This document shows positions 1-12,625 of a stretch of DNA of 64,000 nt, piece by piece. Below the pieces are notes generated by a model. The model was not told the DNA's origin and did not search any database. It saw only the letters and a program-made list of their open reading frames with translations. A program made the position numbers and the translations under genes. Position 1 is the first letter of the stretch, and each line of letters opens with the position of its first letter. The stretch is from Biscogniauxia marginata (lineage: Eukaryota > Ascomycota > Sordariomycetes > Xylariales > Xylariaceae): NCBI GenBank assembly GCA_022695795.1, contig MU404082.1:1-64000 (forward strand). The letters run 5' to 3'.

Positions 1-2084
1 TATTGCCCCTCCCTTGGTTGTATATTTTGGGGTTTTTTATTTTACCCTTCTTTAAATTTAATACCCCCCGCCCCCCCCCCCCCCCCCCCCCCCTCCCTCA
101 TATTTATGTATAGAGTAGGAACCCAATAACCCCCGAGAGGGAAAATAGGAGGGAAGCGAGATGCCGGATGACGCAATATCTAATAAAATATTGAGTAACG
201 TATAATCCAGTCTTTTGCAATCCGGGGAGTACGGATCAGTTTTTTTACCATCAGCATGCACGTCGATGTGGAAAATGCGGTTTTTCTTCTAAGACAACCC
301 GGCACGGCGAATACATATATATTCCAGGAACAGACCGGCGAAGACACGCAACCCAAGTTATACGCATGCACGCACGCATTCATATAATGCACATGTCCTG
401 CCTAGTAGCCCTACCGTTACTTACTCCCACATTGGAGACAACCCCCTATGCACCATGGGTACCTACATGAGGTAGGCAAGGTAGCCAGGTAGATATAATT
501 CCGAATCCCTCCCTCCCTTGTCCCTTGATCCCCTCCTCCCTACCGAGATCAATGCAAATCGCTCGCAGCTGCGACGCTGTCACGAGGGACATTTCCCTTT
601 TGGGGAATGGGTAGGCTTAATGATTGGGCGCAATGCACGTGTGTACTGTACTCATGCATGAACCCCCTCGTCTCTTACCGGCAGAATGCATTTCTCTCTC
701 TCTCTCTTCCTCTCGATCTGCTCTGTTGCCGTCCACGTATGTATGTGTATGCATGGCGCAAGTAAGTTTATGCAATGCCCATGCAGTACCGTCGCGCTAC
801 TGCTACTTTGAGAGGCCCCCGAACTTGCGAGAGAACTTGTTCTACTGTGTTCTTGGTCGCTCACCCACATTTCAACTTTCTTGCACATCTTCCATGTCCT
901 TCCCCTTCCCCTTTCCTCTTTTCTCAAGTCAAGAAGAATGGTTTCATGGATCGCAATCTAGATACCTGCATAGTATATGGCAGTATTTCTAACTGTACTG
1001 ATCGCACTTGGTTTTACCTGATCATTCGGTGGCCCTAGTTTGGAAGACCAGTGGCTTCATAGGAGAGAGAGAAAGCGGAAGCAAATAGGCAAGGTGGGAC
1101 AATATCGCACTACTATTAGACACGTGGGTAGTTCTATAAGGAGATGTTATAAATACCTACGTCCTTTTACCCATTCCCGTAAGATCTCATGCAATGGATT
1201 GATGACTTAGAGCGCCTGCTGAGAGCAACTTACTCGGCGACTAAATTCAAGTCCGTCTAGAATTGATACACTTTCTTTCTAGACTCAACAATTCGTAGCT
1301 CGAACAAGAGAGCATCGAAGATTCTCACCAGGGAGCCCGAGTGTGGTCGTAGTCAGAGGATGCTTTTCCATTATAAGGCCATCAGAATATCTCGACTGCA
1401 GGCACTAAAGGTCATATTAATGACTCACATGTGAATCGGGCAGACGCGATCGTATGTTACATGAAGTACACGTATTATTCTACAGGTAATTAGGAGTGAG
1501 TTTTGTTTTTCGTACATGGAACTAAAGCAGAGACCAACTGCTTCTAGTCTCCGAATCCTAAATCGACAGCAAGGCTATGTCCCTATATAATATCAGCCGC
1601 AGAGAAATAACAAACTGGTCAGTTGAGCGAGATTCTGAGCAGAGCTACTTGCTTCGAGTTTGAGTATATTCGAATCAAGACACTCGCATCAATCATAATA
1701 TACGGTAGTGTGTTCCAGAAGCCATCTGCTGCGACCATTTGTCGATTATCCCATACATGGATATTGAGCCATATCCACATCTGTCTGTCTTATAGAACTA
1801 GAAACTAGATACCGGCATCGAAATATCAAATGCATCAAACCTGAGTTACAGAGGTTTGCCTAGAGTCTTCGCACTCCCCCTAATGACCATCTTATAGAAC
1901 TAGTCGGGGAATCGTCGTTGAATTAGTTTTGTACATTGCCATTGCGTGGACACGTTCCCAACCCAAAAGCCGTGGGTCAAGAGGAGTGTCCGGGCCATGG
2001 CTGGCTGCTATAGGTTAGCACCCAAGGCTCTTCTGGAACGGACTCGAGAAGAGACATACGGCTATGGCCATAATAACCGCGACC
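1..2084. other. Intergenic region, no gene supported
   Basis: Two kilobases with only short reading frames of unremarkable composition. The left edge holds a long C homopolymer. CT-rich runs occur near 480-540 and 690-720, and mixed AT-rich sequence fills 1100-2000. The ORF at 624-992 (+) overlaps an antisense ORF of equal quality, and neither resembles a protein family. This is the downstream flank of the minus-strand regulator that ends at 2085. Confidence 0.6.
71..93. repeat. Poly-C homopolymer tract
   Basis: An uninterrupted run of 23 C follows a shorter C6-G interruption, with CCTCCCTC after it. It is a simple-sequence tract and a likely site of length variation or assembly error. It also creates a spurious polyglycine ORF on the minus strand. 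Confidence 0.9.
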
Positions 2085-4896
2085 CTATCGCGTTGCCATA
2101 GAACGAGCCTCAGCCAGCACATTCAGGTAGCCTCCACGAGTTAACGCCTTCGGGTCGAATCCGACGTCTGCGTAATTCAGGCTTGTCCTCAGTGTTGCGG
2201 GCTCGCCATTCGTTTCGGACTTGACTGCTTCTGTCTCAGATGCCGTAGCCAGATCAGCTAGATGCTGTAAGCTCTGGCTGGCAGCAGCCTGTGCAGTAGA
2301 GGGTCTGAGGCTCTCTGCAATGCGATCCCGGATGACCGTATCCCATGTTGACGGTGCAAGGTTGGACTCCAACAGTTCCTTTAGCAGAGGGTTGGCCTCG
2401 TCGCGTGTCCTATCGACCTTAACGAGCTCCAGTAACGTCAATGTTGTCAGGCAAAAGAAGTGATGGTTAAGGGGGCTGAGCAACTGCGTGTTAGTGAGTA
2501 GGAGATTAGCAGACTCCTTGCACGGCCATAGAATATCAGCCGACTTGGAATTCGTCTGGAAAAGATATGCGAGTAGTCTACAGTGCCAATACACTAAATG
2601 CAGTATGGGGTGGGTCGATGGTGTGATGTTGGGTGGAAGAACTTCCCGGAATAGTTCTATGGACAGGTTGAAAAAGGAGTTTAGGATCGGCACGGCTCCT
2701 GATTCCGGAGACAGCGCCTGGGGAGGGGCCAGGGACACCGGAGCAAAGTGACCGAGAATATTGGACAGACCTATTTGAGTAAGTATGGGGCCTCGGATGC
2801 CTCGGATTATTTCGGGGGGATTACTTACGTGCTAGGTGATATACATTCTCGCCAAGAATCGAGTTTAGACTCGGGAGAATAACCACACTGTCATTCGGAA
2901 TGAACAACGGGGTAGCAGTCCCGATAGCATTCCACCGATCCAACATAATCAGCGTCCACCATGCCCGGGTGGCAACATTGTCATCCGAATCGTGGTCCAG
3001 CTGGACGTTAACATTTGAATCAAGATTGGACACGTGAAGCCTCATAGAGTATGCTAGCCCGACAGCGCGGCCAAGAACAGAAGCCTTGGATGGTCCTCCG
3101 TGTTCGCCTTTCAACGATGATGGACCGTAATTATCCGTTGCGATGGCCGCCAGGATGAGGGTTTGTAGATGCACAATATTTATGATCAGGGTACGTGGGG
3201 ACGGGTCAGATTCCCACTCGGTAATCATACGGGTAGCAGAATTGACATCGCCATTGGTGTAGCGACCAGGCGAAGAGACGGAGGACTGCATTGTACAGTA
3301 GAGGGCCTCGATGAACGCATCGCGGAGTCGAGGAGGACATTGAGCCAGCTGGGCCTCGACACGCACTTTTGTACCTGCGAGAAGCGGGAGATATGGGTGC
3401 ACAACATTGAGATAGACATTGAAGGCATCCTCATCTATTTCCCGAAGTGCGCCATTGGGGTTGAGATCGAGCGGGATTGGCTCCATCACGGCTGCTGGCT
3501 GAGACGGAGTACCTGCCTCGGGCTTCGATAGGGGCTGTGGTGCCAATCCATTGGCAGAATACGGCGCCCCCCTGAGACTCCCACCACCTGGTGTTTGATA
3601 AGGTTGAATGGGCCGCGGCTCAGAGCTCCACGTAGCCTGGCGCGATGTAGTGGGCGTGCTGAAGTCAGCACCGGATATACTCGAGTACGGTCTCTTGCGA
3701 CTGTTCTCGTCGGTTTGCCCGGACGGCGTGAAGATATCAGCCGAATCCCTCCTCGCGCCATTGAAGAGTTCAGTGAGACTATCAACATTGCCTCCCTCGC
3801 TGGCCAGCTTTCCTTCTATAGAATGGATTCGATCTGCAAGTTCTTTTATGTAGCCCTTGCTGGGACCGCGTTTCTGGGGTATCCGGCTGAAGAGACAACG
3901 AATTGCTGAGCGACGACAATTTGAGCAGGGCTCCTCGCCATTTTCCGACACAGCATCGCATTTGACCTTCTTCCTCCGACATTCATCACAGGCGCGCGAA
4001 ACCTTGGATCGTTTCCGAGGGGGGGTATTATCTGGCACAAATGCTTGGGCCTGGGCTTGAGCAGCATATTGCTGAGCAAGGTGTTCCACGGAGGCCGTGT
4101 GTTGTAGGTGAGGAGGAGGTTGTTGCTGAGGATGTTGCTGAGGCGGAGGCTGCGGTTGCGGTTGCGATTGCACCTGCGACTGGACCTGCGGCTGATGAGA
4201 CAGTATAGGATGTTGTGGGGGTGGCTGCTGAAGCTCATGTTGGTGCTGAAGGGGCGGCTGCTGTTGATGTTGATGTTGCTGTTGTTGGTCGGGTATAAAC
4301 TGGTGTTGAGCATGTTCCTCATGATGCTGCTGTACAGGCTGTTCATGGTTGTTCATGGACTGCGTATGGGACGGTATGGACTGGTCGTTGTGCGACAGGG
4401 ACTCATCTTGTTTTGGGATCGGATCGTGTTCACGTTCGTGTTGCAGCTGGTCATCGTGCTGCGGGGGCTGCTGGAGCTGCTGGAGCTGAGGATCTTGGGG
4501 GTCGTGTTGTGCTATCATAGTTCGCAGGTTAGGGTCTTCACTTGGATCGAGCATGACAGGCATGCCCTGGCTCAAGCCTTGGCTCAATTGTGCTGCGAGC
4601 TGTAGCTCTTCAGCACTGGTGATGGACGGGCGCGCGGCTTGTTGGCGCGGTGTAGGCGGTTGCTGCCCTTCGGGTTGGACATGCTGCTCTTGTTGATCCT
4701 GTTGCTCGGACTGTTGCTGGTGCTCTTCTTCGGTCTGGTTATTGCTAAAGAAGGACGCCGTGTCCTGACCCTCGACCGTGGGGGACGGATACTGCTGGAT
4801 GACAGTATCATCCTGGATCTCGGGTTTGGTGTCCTCGAGCATGGGATCTATGTCGGGCATGGTGACAGGTACTTGGTGCTCGGCGAGCCTGAACAC
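2085..4896 (-). CDS. Zn2Cys6 transcription factor, Q-rich, Rgt1-like DNA-binding domain
   Basis: Probable nuclear sequence-specific regulator. The protein (about 918 aa) is joined from two exons, 4896-2829 and 2770-2085, across a 58-bp intron with a GTAAGT donor; the join gives an uninterrupted frame. Residues about 30-290 are extremely rich in Q, H and P. A Zn2Cys6 cluster sits at about 300-330, with the pattern CDECRRKKVKC, then CSNC and RC. It is followed by KRGPSKGY and a short coiled segment, an arrangement I associate with yeast Rgt1-type glucose regulators. From about residue 485 a fungal-specific transcription factor domain (PF04082-like) begins near EDAFNVYLNVVHPYLPLL and continues through exon 2. 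Met1 is at 4896; a second Met 12 codons later is a plausible alternative start. The Rgt1 link rests on the DNA-binding region only, so target genes are unknown. Confidence 0.88.
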
Positions 4897-7800
4897 GCGT
4901 CAGATGGTACAGTCGAGGCCAGCAGAGTCGCCGACTGAACACGACGCGCACTGCACGAGGACGACTGGACCAAGTCAATCAATTAATTAGGTAGGCAGAT
5001 GTGCGACGATCATGAATCGATGCTTTGTTGTGTGCTTTTGTGTCGCCGACGAATCACTGAATAAATGATGCTCGAGGAGACAGCAGCGCAAATTGGTGGA
5101 AAAGGTAGTCTCTTGTTTCCTGCCACCAGATACAATTATTAGATTACATCTTCATTTTTCGTATTGATAATAACAGATTCAGACATGCTCAGACCCAGAG
5201 CCCCGGCCAATTGACCGAGGCGACCTTTGTGGAGGCTCTGCATTGTCCGCGATGCGCGAGGACGCGACGTGGTGCGCAAAAGAGGTTACGGATTTGGTTT
5301 ATCCAAACGTTTTCCAGCTTCGTGAATTGAAGATTGAAGATGACGGACGTACCTTTGGGCGAATGTCCCGATACTAATATGGGGATGGAAAATAGATGAA
5401 TGAATTCCGGGATCTGCCAGAGGAAAAAAGCGGAAGAGGAAGAACTCGAATGGCCGATGTGCTTTTTCTTATTTAATTTTTTTCCTGAGGTGCAGCCGGC
5501 ATCAGTCGACCGAGCACCTTACGACGGACGGGGACAAGAATTTTTTTTCGGAGGCGGGAAAAGGTTTCATCAAGCTGCAAAAGCTTTGGGAAATGGATCT
5601 GGGTTGGATCTCAATTCTGGAGCTCCAGCCTTGGTTCGGGATTGGCGGCAGGTTACTTGTAAATTGGTCAAAGTACTTCGGTACCTCGCGCATCTCCACG
5701 GCTGCAGGTCACGCAGTGGAAGGCAGGTGGAGGACTGGGCTGAGTGGACAGAAGGGAAAACGAATCTTGCGCCGAGACTCCGTCCCGACAGACTTCAAGC
5801 TAGTACCTAGTAGTAATAGTAAGAGTGGAGAACATATTTTATGACTTAATAAGCACTTCACACTCCGCTGTAGCTGGTTTGTGCATAATATGCTTTCATT
5901 GGGTGGACAAATGTGGGGAAACCTGATCAGTAGGTACCTTCTGTATAATCTCAACCCACTACCCACCCACCAGTTCCACCGTGCCCTACCAACGGAATAT
6001 ACTCATACATATCATATTTAATATGTACATGCTACCAACACCTTGCCAATGCGACTCGGAGATTTTATATCTCCCGTATCTCAGTCTTCTAAAGTAGACG
6101 ATATCGTCGACATATTTCGCAGAAAGCCCCAAGTTTCTAATTTTAGATATACAATCTCCAGGGATATGTTAACTTCGCTGCCTCGGCCTCGGCCTACCCA
6201 CTTACTTGAAGGTAGTAAAGCATCTATATCAGATATTCGCAGTACTCTGTTATAGTTAGATTATTTATGCCATGTATGCACTTATACCTATTAATTCTGG
6301 CTGGAGACGCTGATGGCTTCCAGCTCACACACATTGATATCGGTTCACACATATAGCTTGATTTAGTTTTCCACGTTTAAAGCTAGGAAGGACACAACTA
6401 TATCAGTCCGTTCGAAATCCGCTGCATCCATTTGGTCACAAAGGCTACCTAGTATATATGATCCTAGGCCATCCCAGTATAATTGGTCGTCACAATCTCG
6501 CGGCTAAATTCATGAGGATTCCAAGATCTGCACCCAATGGGCTGGCGGCGACTCGACGTGCCTGTTGATCTCTCGGAATTACCTAAGGTAAACATGTACA
6601 GCTTCAAATGCGCCCTGCACTGTAGTTATATTATTATCCCCTTCAAATATTGGCGTTGCCTTAGTCTCTAGGGACCATTGCTAACTGAATGTCTCATAAT
6701 TTAAAAAGTGCTTTCATATGGGAAAACCCATCTTACGGATCTCCCAGACACTCCATCGTGTCGCTTTTGTCCGATGGTATTGGGAGCTATATCAGTTCAG
6801 CCTCAGTATTTGAACGACTCCATCTGCAGTGTACCCATCCTGATGCCATCCGGTATTAGGTGCTCCAAATATCCCCAACGGTATATTCAGTCTCAAGCGA
6901 TATCGCTTACGCACGACATGTGGCTCTCTAGCCAACGGGAAAACTGTGATCCTGGTAGCCTTTTGCACATCCTGGCCTATTTCCCCTCAGACACGATATC
7001 AGTGTCGCTTGACAGGCAAAACAACCTCCAGACTCCAAGGCGCACCCGTGCGGGGAGTGCTTCAACCCCAAATGCGCGTCAAATTGGCATTGATATTGGC
7101 TGCGGCCGACATCTATATTTATATTATCTCGCGGATTTCGGGCGTTATTTAACACCCGAACAGAGATGAAACATAAGGCCTGTGACTAAAGGCCAGATAG
7201 AGTATCATGACACTGTTTCGGACGAGCATTGGGTTATGGCAACGACAACTCATCGCTCTTGTCACCTGAGCGTGTAACATTCCTCTGCAATGATGACCTC
7301 GGCCTTGAAATTCATCCGTCCTGCTCTTCTTGAGACGGACTATACAGGCCATCCGATAACGGAGACCTCCATTTCTAATCCCGAATCGCGATATTGTCGC
7401 ACATATTTCTGTCCACTTGCGCTTGACACAAGTGAATAGATGGCTTGGCTGTGAATTCTTGGCGGCGCGAGTAGTAAATGTTGTTTCCCTCCAGGACCTC
7501 CGTGGTGTCAATCCGTCTGGTTCGAGATCCCCCCGTCACTAAATATAGCTTTCTTGGAAGAGTATATCTTCCAATCAGACAACCTCCGCACTATCTGTTG
7601 ATGCATCGTGTGGACGATAACTGCAGGCCTTAGAAAATCTGGAGTCTGCGTTATGCCTCGTGACTTTTCAGATAGGGATATCCCCCGAATATTAAACTTC
7701 CGGAGAACCATACTACATGAGCTAATCAATGCCTGCATGCGTGTCGAGCATCGTCACTCTCGCGACTCCGGAGCAAACGGGCCTGAAATGCCTGCAGATG

Positions 7801-8128
7801 GCATATTCCCCTGTCCTACCGATGATAATGCTGACAGAGTTACTTTGTGAGCCGCTTGATGTAGCTTTCTTCCACGCACACAATTGCGTGTATGTTGGAC
7901 AGGGAAGGGGGCAAGTATGAGACTAGATGATTTACAGCCCTTCTCCTTGCCAGGCCGTAATTATAACAACACGTCGTTGTCTCCTCTCCTATACATTTCG
8001 TAGTGAAAGTAAAGCCCGTCTCGTGTACGGATGGAGCCCTCGACGTGGTGCAAACGGTGAGATACCGAGCCCGACGGATTAGAGCATAGTATAAGCACGC
8101 CGACACCCATATACCCACCTATGGCACA
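4897..8128. other. Intergenic region, no gene supported
   Basis: This stretch is the shared upstream side of the Q-rich regulator and the 3' side of the SET-domain gene. Several ORFs of 60-153 codons exist on both strands (for example 5400-5810 + and 6708-7169 +). They overlap each other, lack plausible introns that would extend them, and match no family I know. Moderate AT-rich sequence lies at 6000-6700. A decayed gene around 6.7-8.0 kb is possible but not supported. Confidence 0.5.
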
Positions 8129-8981
8129 TCAAGTTATGGTCTCCTCCCCATCGACACCCCCATCACCCGCATCCTCGTCCCTCCTCTTCCCCCAGAATCC
8201 CTTCCCATAGCTAACCAAGATCTCCTCGCCCTTGCCGATGCCACCACCACTGCCGCAATTCTTCCCCTTCTTCCCCACAGGCAGCACAAACACGCCCACT
8301 GTAGTAAAGGGAGTCAGTCATTACCCCTTTTCGAGCACGAATAATGAGGTGGGTCTGGGGGAGCAGATGCCGCCTTCAGGAAACCAAAGACTCCCAAGAC
8401 ACACACTAAAAAGGGGGTAAGTGGTAATCTCCCGAGTTTGACATACTACACCTCTCCCCGCGGCGCGCGTCCCAGCACTCCCTGAACTCGGCGTTCGGCC
8501 TCCCGCGCACCCCGCGGTAATCATTCACGAAGCGTGCCTCGTTCCCCGCGCGCGCAGCATCCACGGCGACGCCTCCGCCCGAATCATCATCGTCATCATC
8601 AACATCATCGCCGCGGTCGAGCCACAGGTCGTAGTCGGAACCGCCGTCGCCATCGCCGTCACCGTCGCCGTCGGAGCCCGGGTGCACGAGGCCGAAGTAC
8701 GGCACGACGAGGGCGCCGGGAGGCAGGGCGCGGGCGGCGAAGAGGCCGAACTGCCCCCGCGCCGGGTGCGCCGGGTCCGTGATGGGCGCGATGCGGACGA
8801 GGGGGCTGGGACCCCGCGGGTGGTGCGCGGGGATCGTCGGCGTGGCCGCCGGGTCCGCGGGCCGGGCGCGGAGGGATCGGAGCTGCGTCGGGGTGAGGGA
8901 GGGGGCGTAGGTGGGCTGGGTGAGGTACGGGAGGGCGGGGGGCCAGTTCTTGGGGGTGGTAGTGGCGGCGGATTTGCCCAT
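8129..8981 (-). CDS. SET-domain protein (putative lysine methyltransferase)
   Basis: Two exons, 8981-8447 and 8298-8129, join across a 148-bp intron with a GTATGT donor and CAG acceptor, giving about 234 aa. The frame across the junction reads GERC then MGVFVLP, matching the usual SET-domain course. SET signatures: an N-terminal GLFAARALPPGALVVPYFG segment, then EARFVNDYRG (the NHS/ND-type cofactor-binding strand), then EEILVSYGKGFW near the C terminus, which carries the catalytic-tyrosine region. Between them lies an acidic low-complexity insert of GD repeats and a run of D residues. There are no pre-SET or post-SET cysteine clusters, so a non-histone substrate or an S-ET family role is as likely as histone methylation. 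I chose the ATG at 8981; an in-frame ATG at 9203 would add 74 unconvincing residues. Confidence 0.82.
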
Positions 8982-11900
8982 TTGTATACTACCGGGTAAG
9001 TACTTCAGGTCTGTAGAAGTAAGCGTGTAGTTGGGTGTATAGATCCTTTTTACACTAAAAAGGCGTTGCGGGAAGGTGAGGAGGGGAATTAAAATGATAA
9101 TGTGTGTATGTATGTACGATATGGGAATAGGTAGCTCAAGTGACTTTTGATCTAGCGAGAAAAAAAGGGGGAAAGAAACGACAGTGAAATATGGAGTTGA
9201 CACCGGGGGAGAGGCGGAGATTGCGGGGGCGGTCGGGCAGCCGAGATCACCTGCTCAGCCGATCATCGGACCCGTTTAGGTACCTACTCCAGCTCCGAAA
9301 TTCTCGGCCCTCTGTGTAGTGCCAATGCGCCATTGTTCACAAGCGCTATATACCTATACCTATGCTGTCGAGGAACAAAAAGCTTATATGGGCCATAGTC
9401 CGGGTTGTAAAAGCGTAGAGGATCTCGGATCCATCTCCTGATATGTGAGCCCCTTCCGGCTACTAATTGAAAATATTACTCCTTGATATAAGTGACTATC
9501 ATGGGAATATAGGCAGGGAGTTGGTAATAAGCGCCCGACTATAACCTAGTTATACGGTAATGCTTTCCAGGATAATGAGCTTACGGGAAAACGTCGGTTT
9601 ATCGTGAGCACGCTTGTGGTGTTCTAGAATTATCTACTTAAGATTGAGGTTGGACTAAACTGATGATAGATTAGGGGGTAGGCACATCGTGGCGGAGTGC
9701 TGTACTGGAATCTTCATGAAGATATAGCGTCCGAGGTGGAAGAGAAATAAGTTCATCAGCGTAGGTACCTAATTAATTAATATACTAAGAAAAGGGCTTC
9801 GTATTGCAATATGGCTACATTGAGGCCGCTCGTATTAAATCAAACACTCATGTGCGTATTACTTACTACCTGGATAGATGGTTGAAAACTTGGCAGAGTT
9901 AGCATGTAAGAAGGCTGTTTTATGAGCTATACATGTAAGATTTATGGTTTAAGGAGAGAAACAATCTGGTGTGCGATGGCCTAGCAAGAAGACGATGAGT
10001 AGAAAAACCAAACTAAACAATGTCCCCATTTAAAAAGGAGAATTGCCGATTACCTAACCTTAGTTTCCTACATAATGCATTGAGAATCCTGTTTGTGCGA
10101 TGGGTGTGCATTGAAGACATCGCAGCACTAGGTCGACTTATATAAATAATGCGAGGATGTGATTGGACGGAGTCGAGGTGCGCATCCAGATCTGAAATCT
10201 GTCGACAACCTGGAAGCGATCTGGAAAAGCTGCCAGCCACAGTGACATCATAGATTAGGTTATATCATTTCTGACCGATCTCTACGGAGATATCGAGATG
10301 TTGGCGATTCCCGTCGCAGCGCGAAAAAAGATCAAATCGTGCACATTAGTCAGGAACTCTGCCGCTCTGTCGGCCTTGAGGTCAGTTTGAGATTTTCTGT
10401 GGAATATGGATACCTTTAAATTCGTTTCAGATGGTTGCGAGCCGGATTCGGGCTCACTAGAGGCAAAGGAGCTTTCCCTCCTTAGAAACAATCGGCTTTG
10501 TCGGGGTTACATAGCTTAGGTACCTGCTAGCCTGCCGGTGCAGTGGTACATGTTTGTGCATGGATCCCTGGTCAGCCGTCGATCTTGCCCTCTTCCGAGT
10601 ACAGATTCTGGATTTATTTCCGCCCAAGCTCAGGGATTCGACGGCGGATGCGCAACTTGGACGTTGTGAGTGGGCAAATTCTGAATTCCCATGAATCCCC
10701 AAAACCCCATCTTCTCCTCCTACCTAGGGAATAGTACCCCGGGCAGAGTGGCAAAGGGGGTACGTGTGTGTAATACACGTCGGTAGAAGATACCTACCCA
10801 CCTAGTAGTCTGCGCAACTCCACTAACATGCAGTGGGAGAGTGCCTGCTGTAAGAATTGGTCTGCTGTTCTCGACTTATATGTAGGTATGCATGTACGCA
10901 GCATGCAGGCTTACCTACGATGTCTAGGTGCCCTGCGGCTGTTGAGAATCGAGGACATGCAGGTACATGCGTAGCCCCGTTTGAAACTCGGGCACCTCCA
11001 ACCAACTGGTAACTTGATGGGACTCTCTTCCATTGAGGCTCTGAGGTGACATTATTATACTAAGGTATATTAACATACACATGGATACAAGGTACGTGTG
11101 AAATGAAACTTGGAAGCTGCTAAACGATTGATGCCTTGATTCATACATGTAGGTATGTACCGGTATATCTAGTATCTACCTAGGTAATTACATACAATGG
11201 ATGCATAGTAATGCTCTATAGTGGACTCTTGCAAGTTACCTACCTATCTTCGAGTCTTAGGTACTTACATATGTATGTACTCGTAGCCACGTTGTCAACC
11301 TACTCTAGGTAAAAGGGGTAATCCCCTTCTCACGCTCCATCCATTCTGTCTATTATTATCAATAAAAAAATAGAAAAGACAGAAGAGAGGGAGTACACAT
11401 GCATGCGTTGGATGTGAGACTACCTACATATGTAGGTGTCTGAGACATAGACGTTAGTATGTAGGTACATGTAGGGAGTACCTACCTTGACAAGCCGGAT
11501 TTGCCACTTTCAAGTAACTCAGACCCAGCCTGAGAAAGACCCGGATTGCAAAACGCCCTTGCTACCTACTAGCCACTTACACAACTACTAGCACCCTAAT
11601 GCACCCCCTAGGCAGCTACGGTACCTAAGGTAAGCTGGGGTGCCCCCGAGCCTTGTCCCTGTCCGTCCAAGTCTCCTCCACCAAATCCCCTCTCGAATTC
11701 CCAGAATTCCCATCCCTCACAGATCCTTGCATGCATAAGTGAGCTATCAATTCTTTTTTATATTTCTCATCTACGACTAGAGCGCGACTCGTGCCCGCAG
11801 TAAAGCAGTAAAGCAGAAAACAAGACCAACCTAAGAAGAACTACCGCCACCGTCTTCTCACCCCGTCTGCGCTCCTCCATCCTCTCTTGGCTGCCGTCGT

Positions 11901-12625
11901 TATTCCTAGGTAGATTACCAGGTTAAAGTTTCCTTCTTCATCGTCCATACCACGCGACACCGCTACCTCGCATGGACTGATCTCGCCTTCATACCTACAC
12001 TTATACAAACCACCTTGTCCGTTACGATGTGGTCGACCTAATGCTCCATCCCGCTATCGTGTATGAATAGTCGAGATCGGTTTCTTCCTTGGAAGACCCC
12101 GCGGATGATCGACAGTCCACTAGACGGACGACGCCTTGTCGAGATCGACTTTCTCCACCAGAGGGGGCCCGGTGTTCCTGTTCTCGACTCTTCTCACCTC
12201 GTACGTTCCCTATTGTAAGTCCGGACCGTATTCCTTCTCCTACTCATCTGTTCCTCATCGTCACAAAGACGACCTTGAAGCTACACAGAGCGACACATTG
12301 CCCCCTCCCCCCGAGACACATCCGGCTGTTGTTACTGGCCCCCTAAACCTGCCACTGTCTTGCCTTCACGGGCCCCTCACATCCAGCCCGATACGCCAAT
12401 CGTTGTTAGCCTATGTGTCCTGCATCTGCTTATCCCTCGATCGCTAGCAGCATAAACAACCTATACGAAAATACTCCTGAGCTGTCACTACCACTCGGAA
12501 TGCACATACCAGGTCGCAACGAGCTGAGTTAAGCTGGCCACGTTCTGGCTGCCGAAAAGTTGCCACCTGCTTGAGCTCCTAGGAGCATCTCCACCCAAGC
12601 ACGACTTTTAGGTCGGTGCAGTAAA
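8982..12625. other. Long intergenic region, divergent promoters
   Basis: This 3.6-kb stretch separates the divergently transcribed SET-domain and phytochrome genes. No ORF in it looks coding. The 10.7-11.6 kb part is dense in TACCTA/TAGGTA words (listed separately). From about 11.75 kb to 12.6 kb the sequence turns pyrimidine-rich and CT-biased, like a fungal promoter and 5' leader. It holds several upstream ATGs, including short ORFs at 12089-12346 and 12136-12447, before the phytochrome start. Confidence 0.6.
10720..11640. repeat. Cluster of TACCTA/TAGGTA words
   Basis: Short words such as TACCTACC, TAGGTAC, CCTAGGTA and ATGTAGGTATGT recur many times in under 1 kb, in both orientations, mixed with ATGTATGTAC-type steps. 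They are scattered rather than in strict tandem array. Similar words occur at lower density in most intergenic regions of the left half of the window and almost never in the coding exons. Confidence 0.7.

Noticed and set aside
4108..4605. 165-codon leucine/arginine-rich ORF on the + strand
   Set aside because: It is the antisense of the polyQ region of the Zn2Cys6 gene; the composition follows from CAG/CAA repeats on the other strand.
5400..7850. Several ORFs of 60-153 codons on both strands
   Set aside because: They overlap one another, cannot be joined by good splice sites into a larger protein and resemble no known family.
8534..8999. Arginine-rich + strand ORFs opposite the SET gene
   Set aside because: Antisense shadows of a GC-rich exon; the minus-strand frame has a recognisable SET domain.
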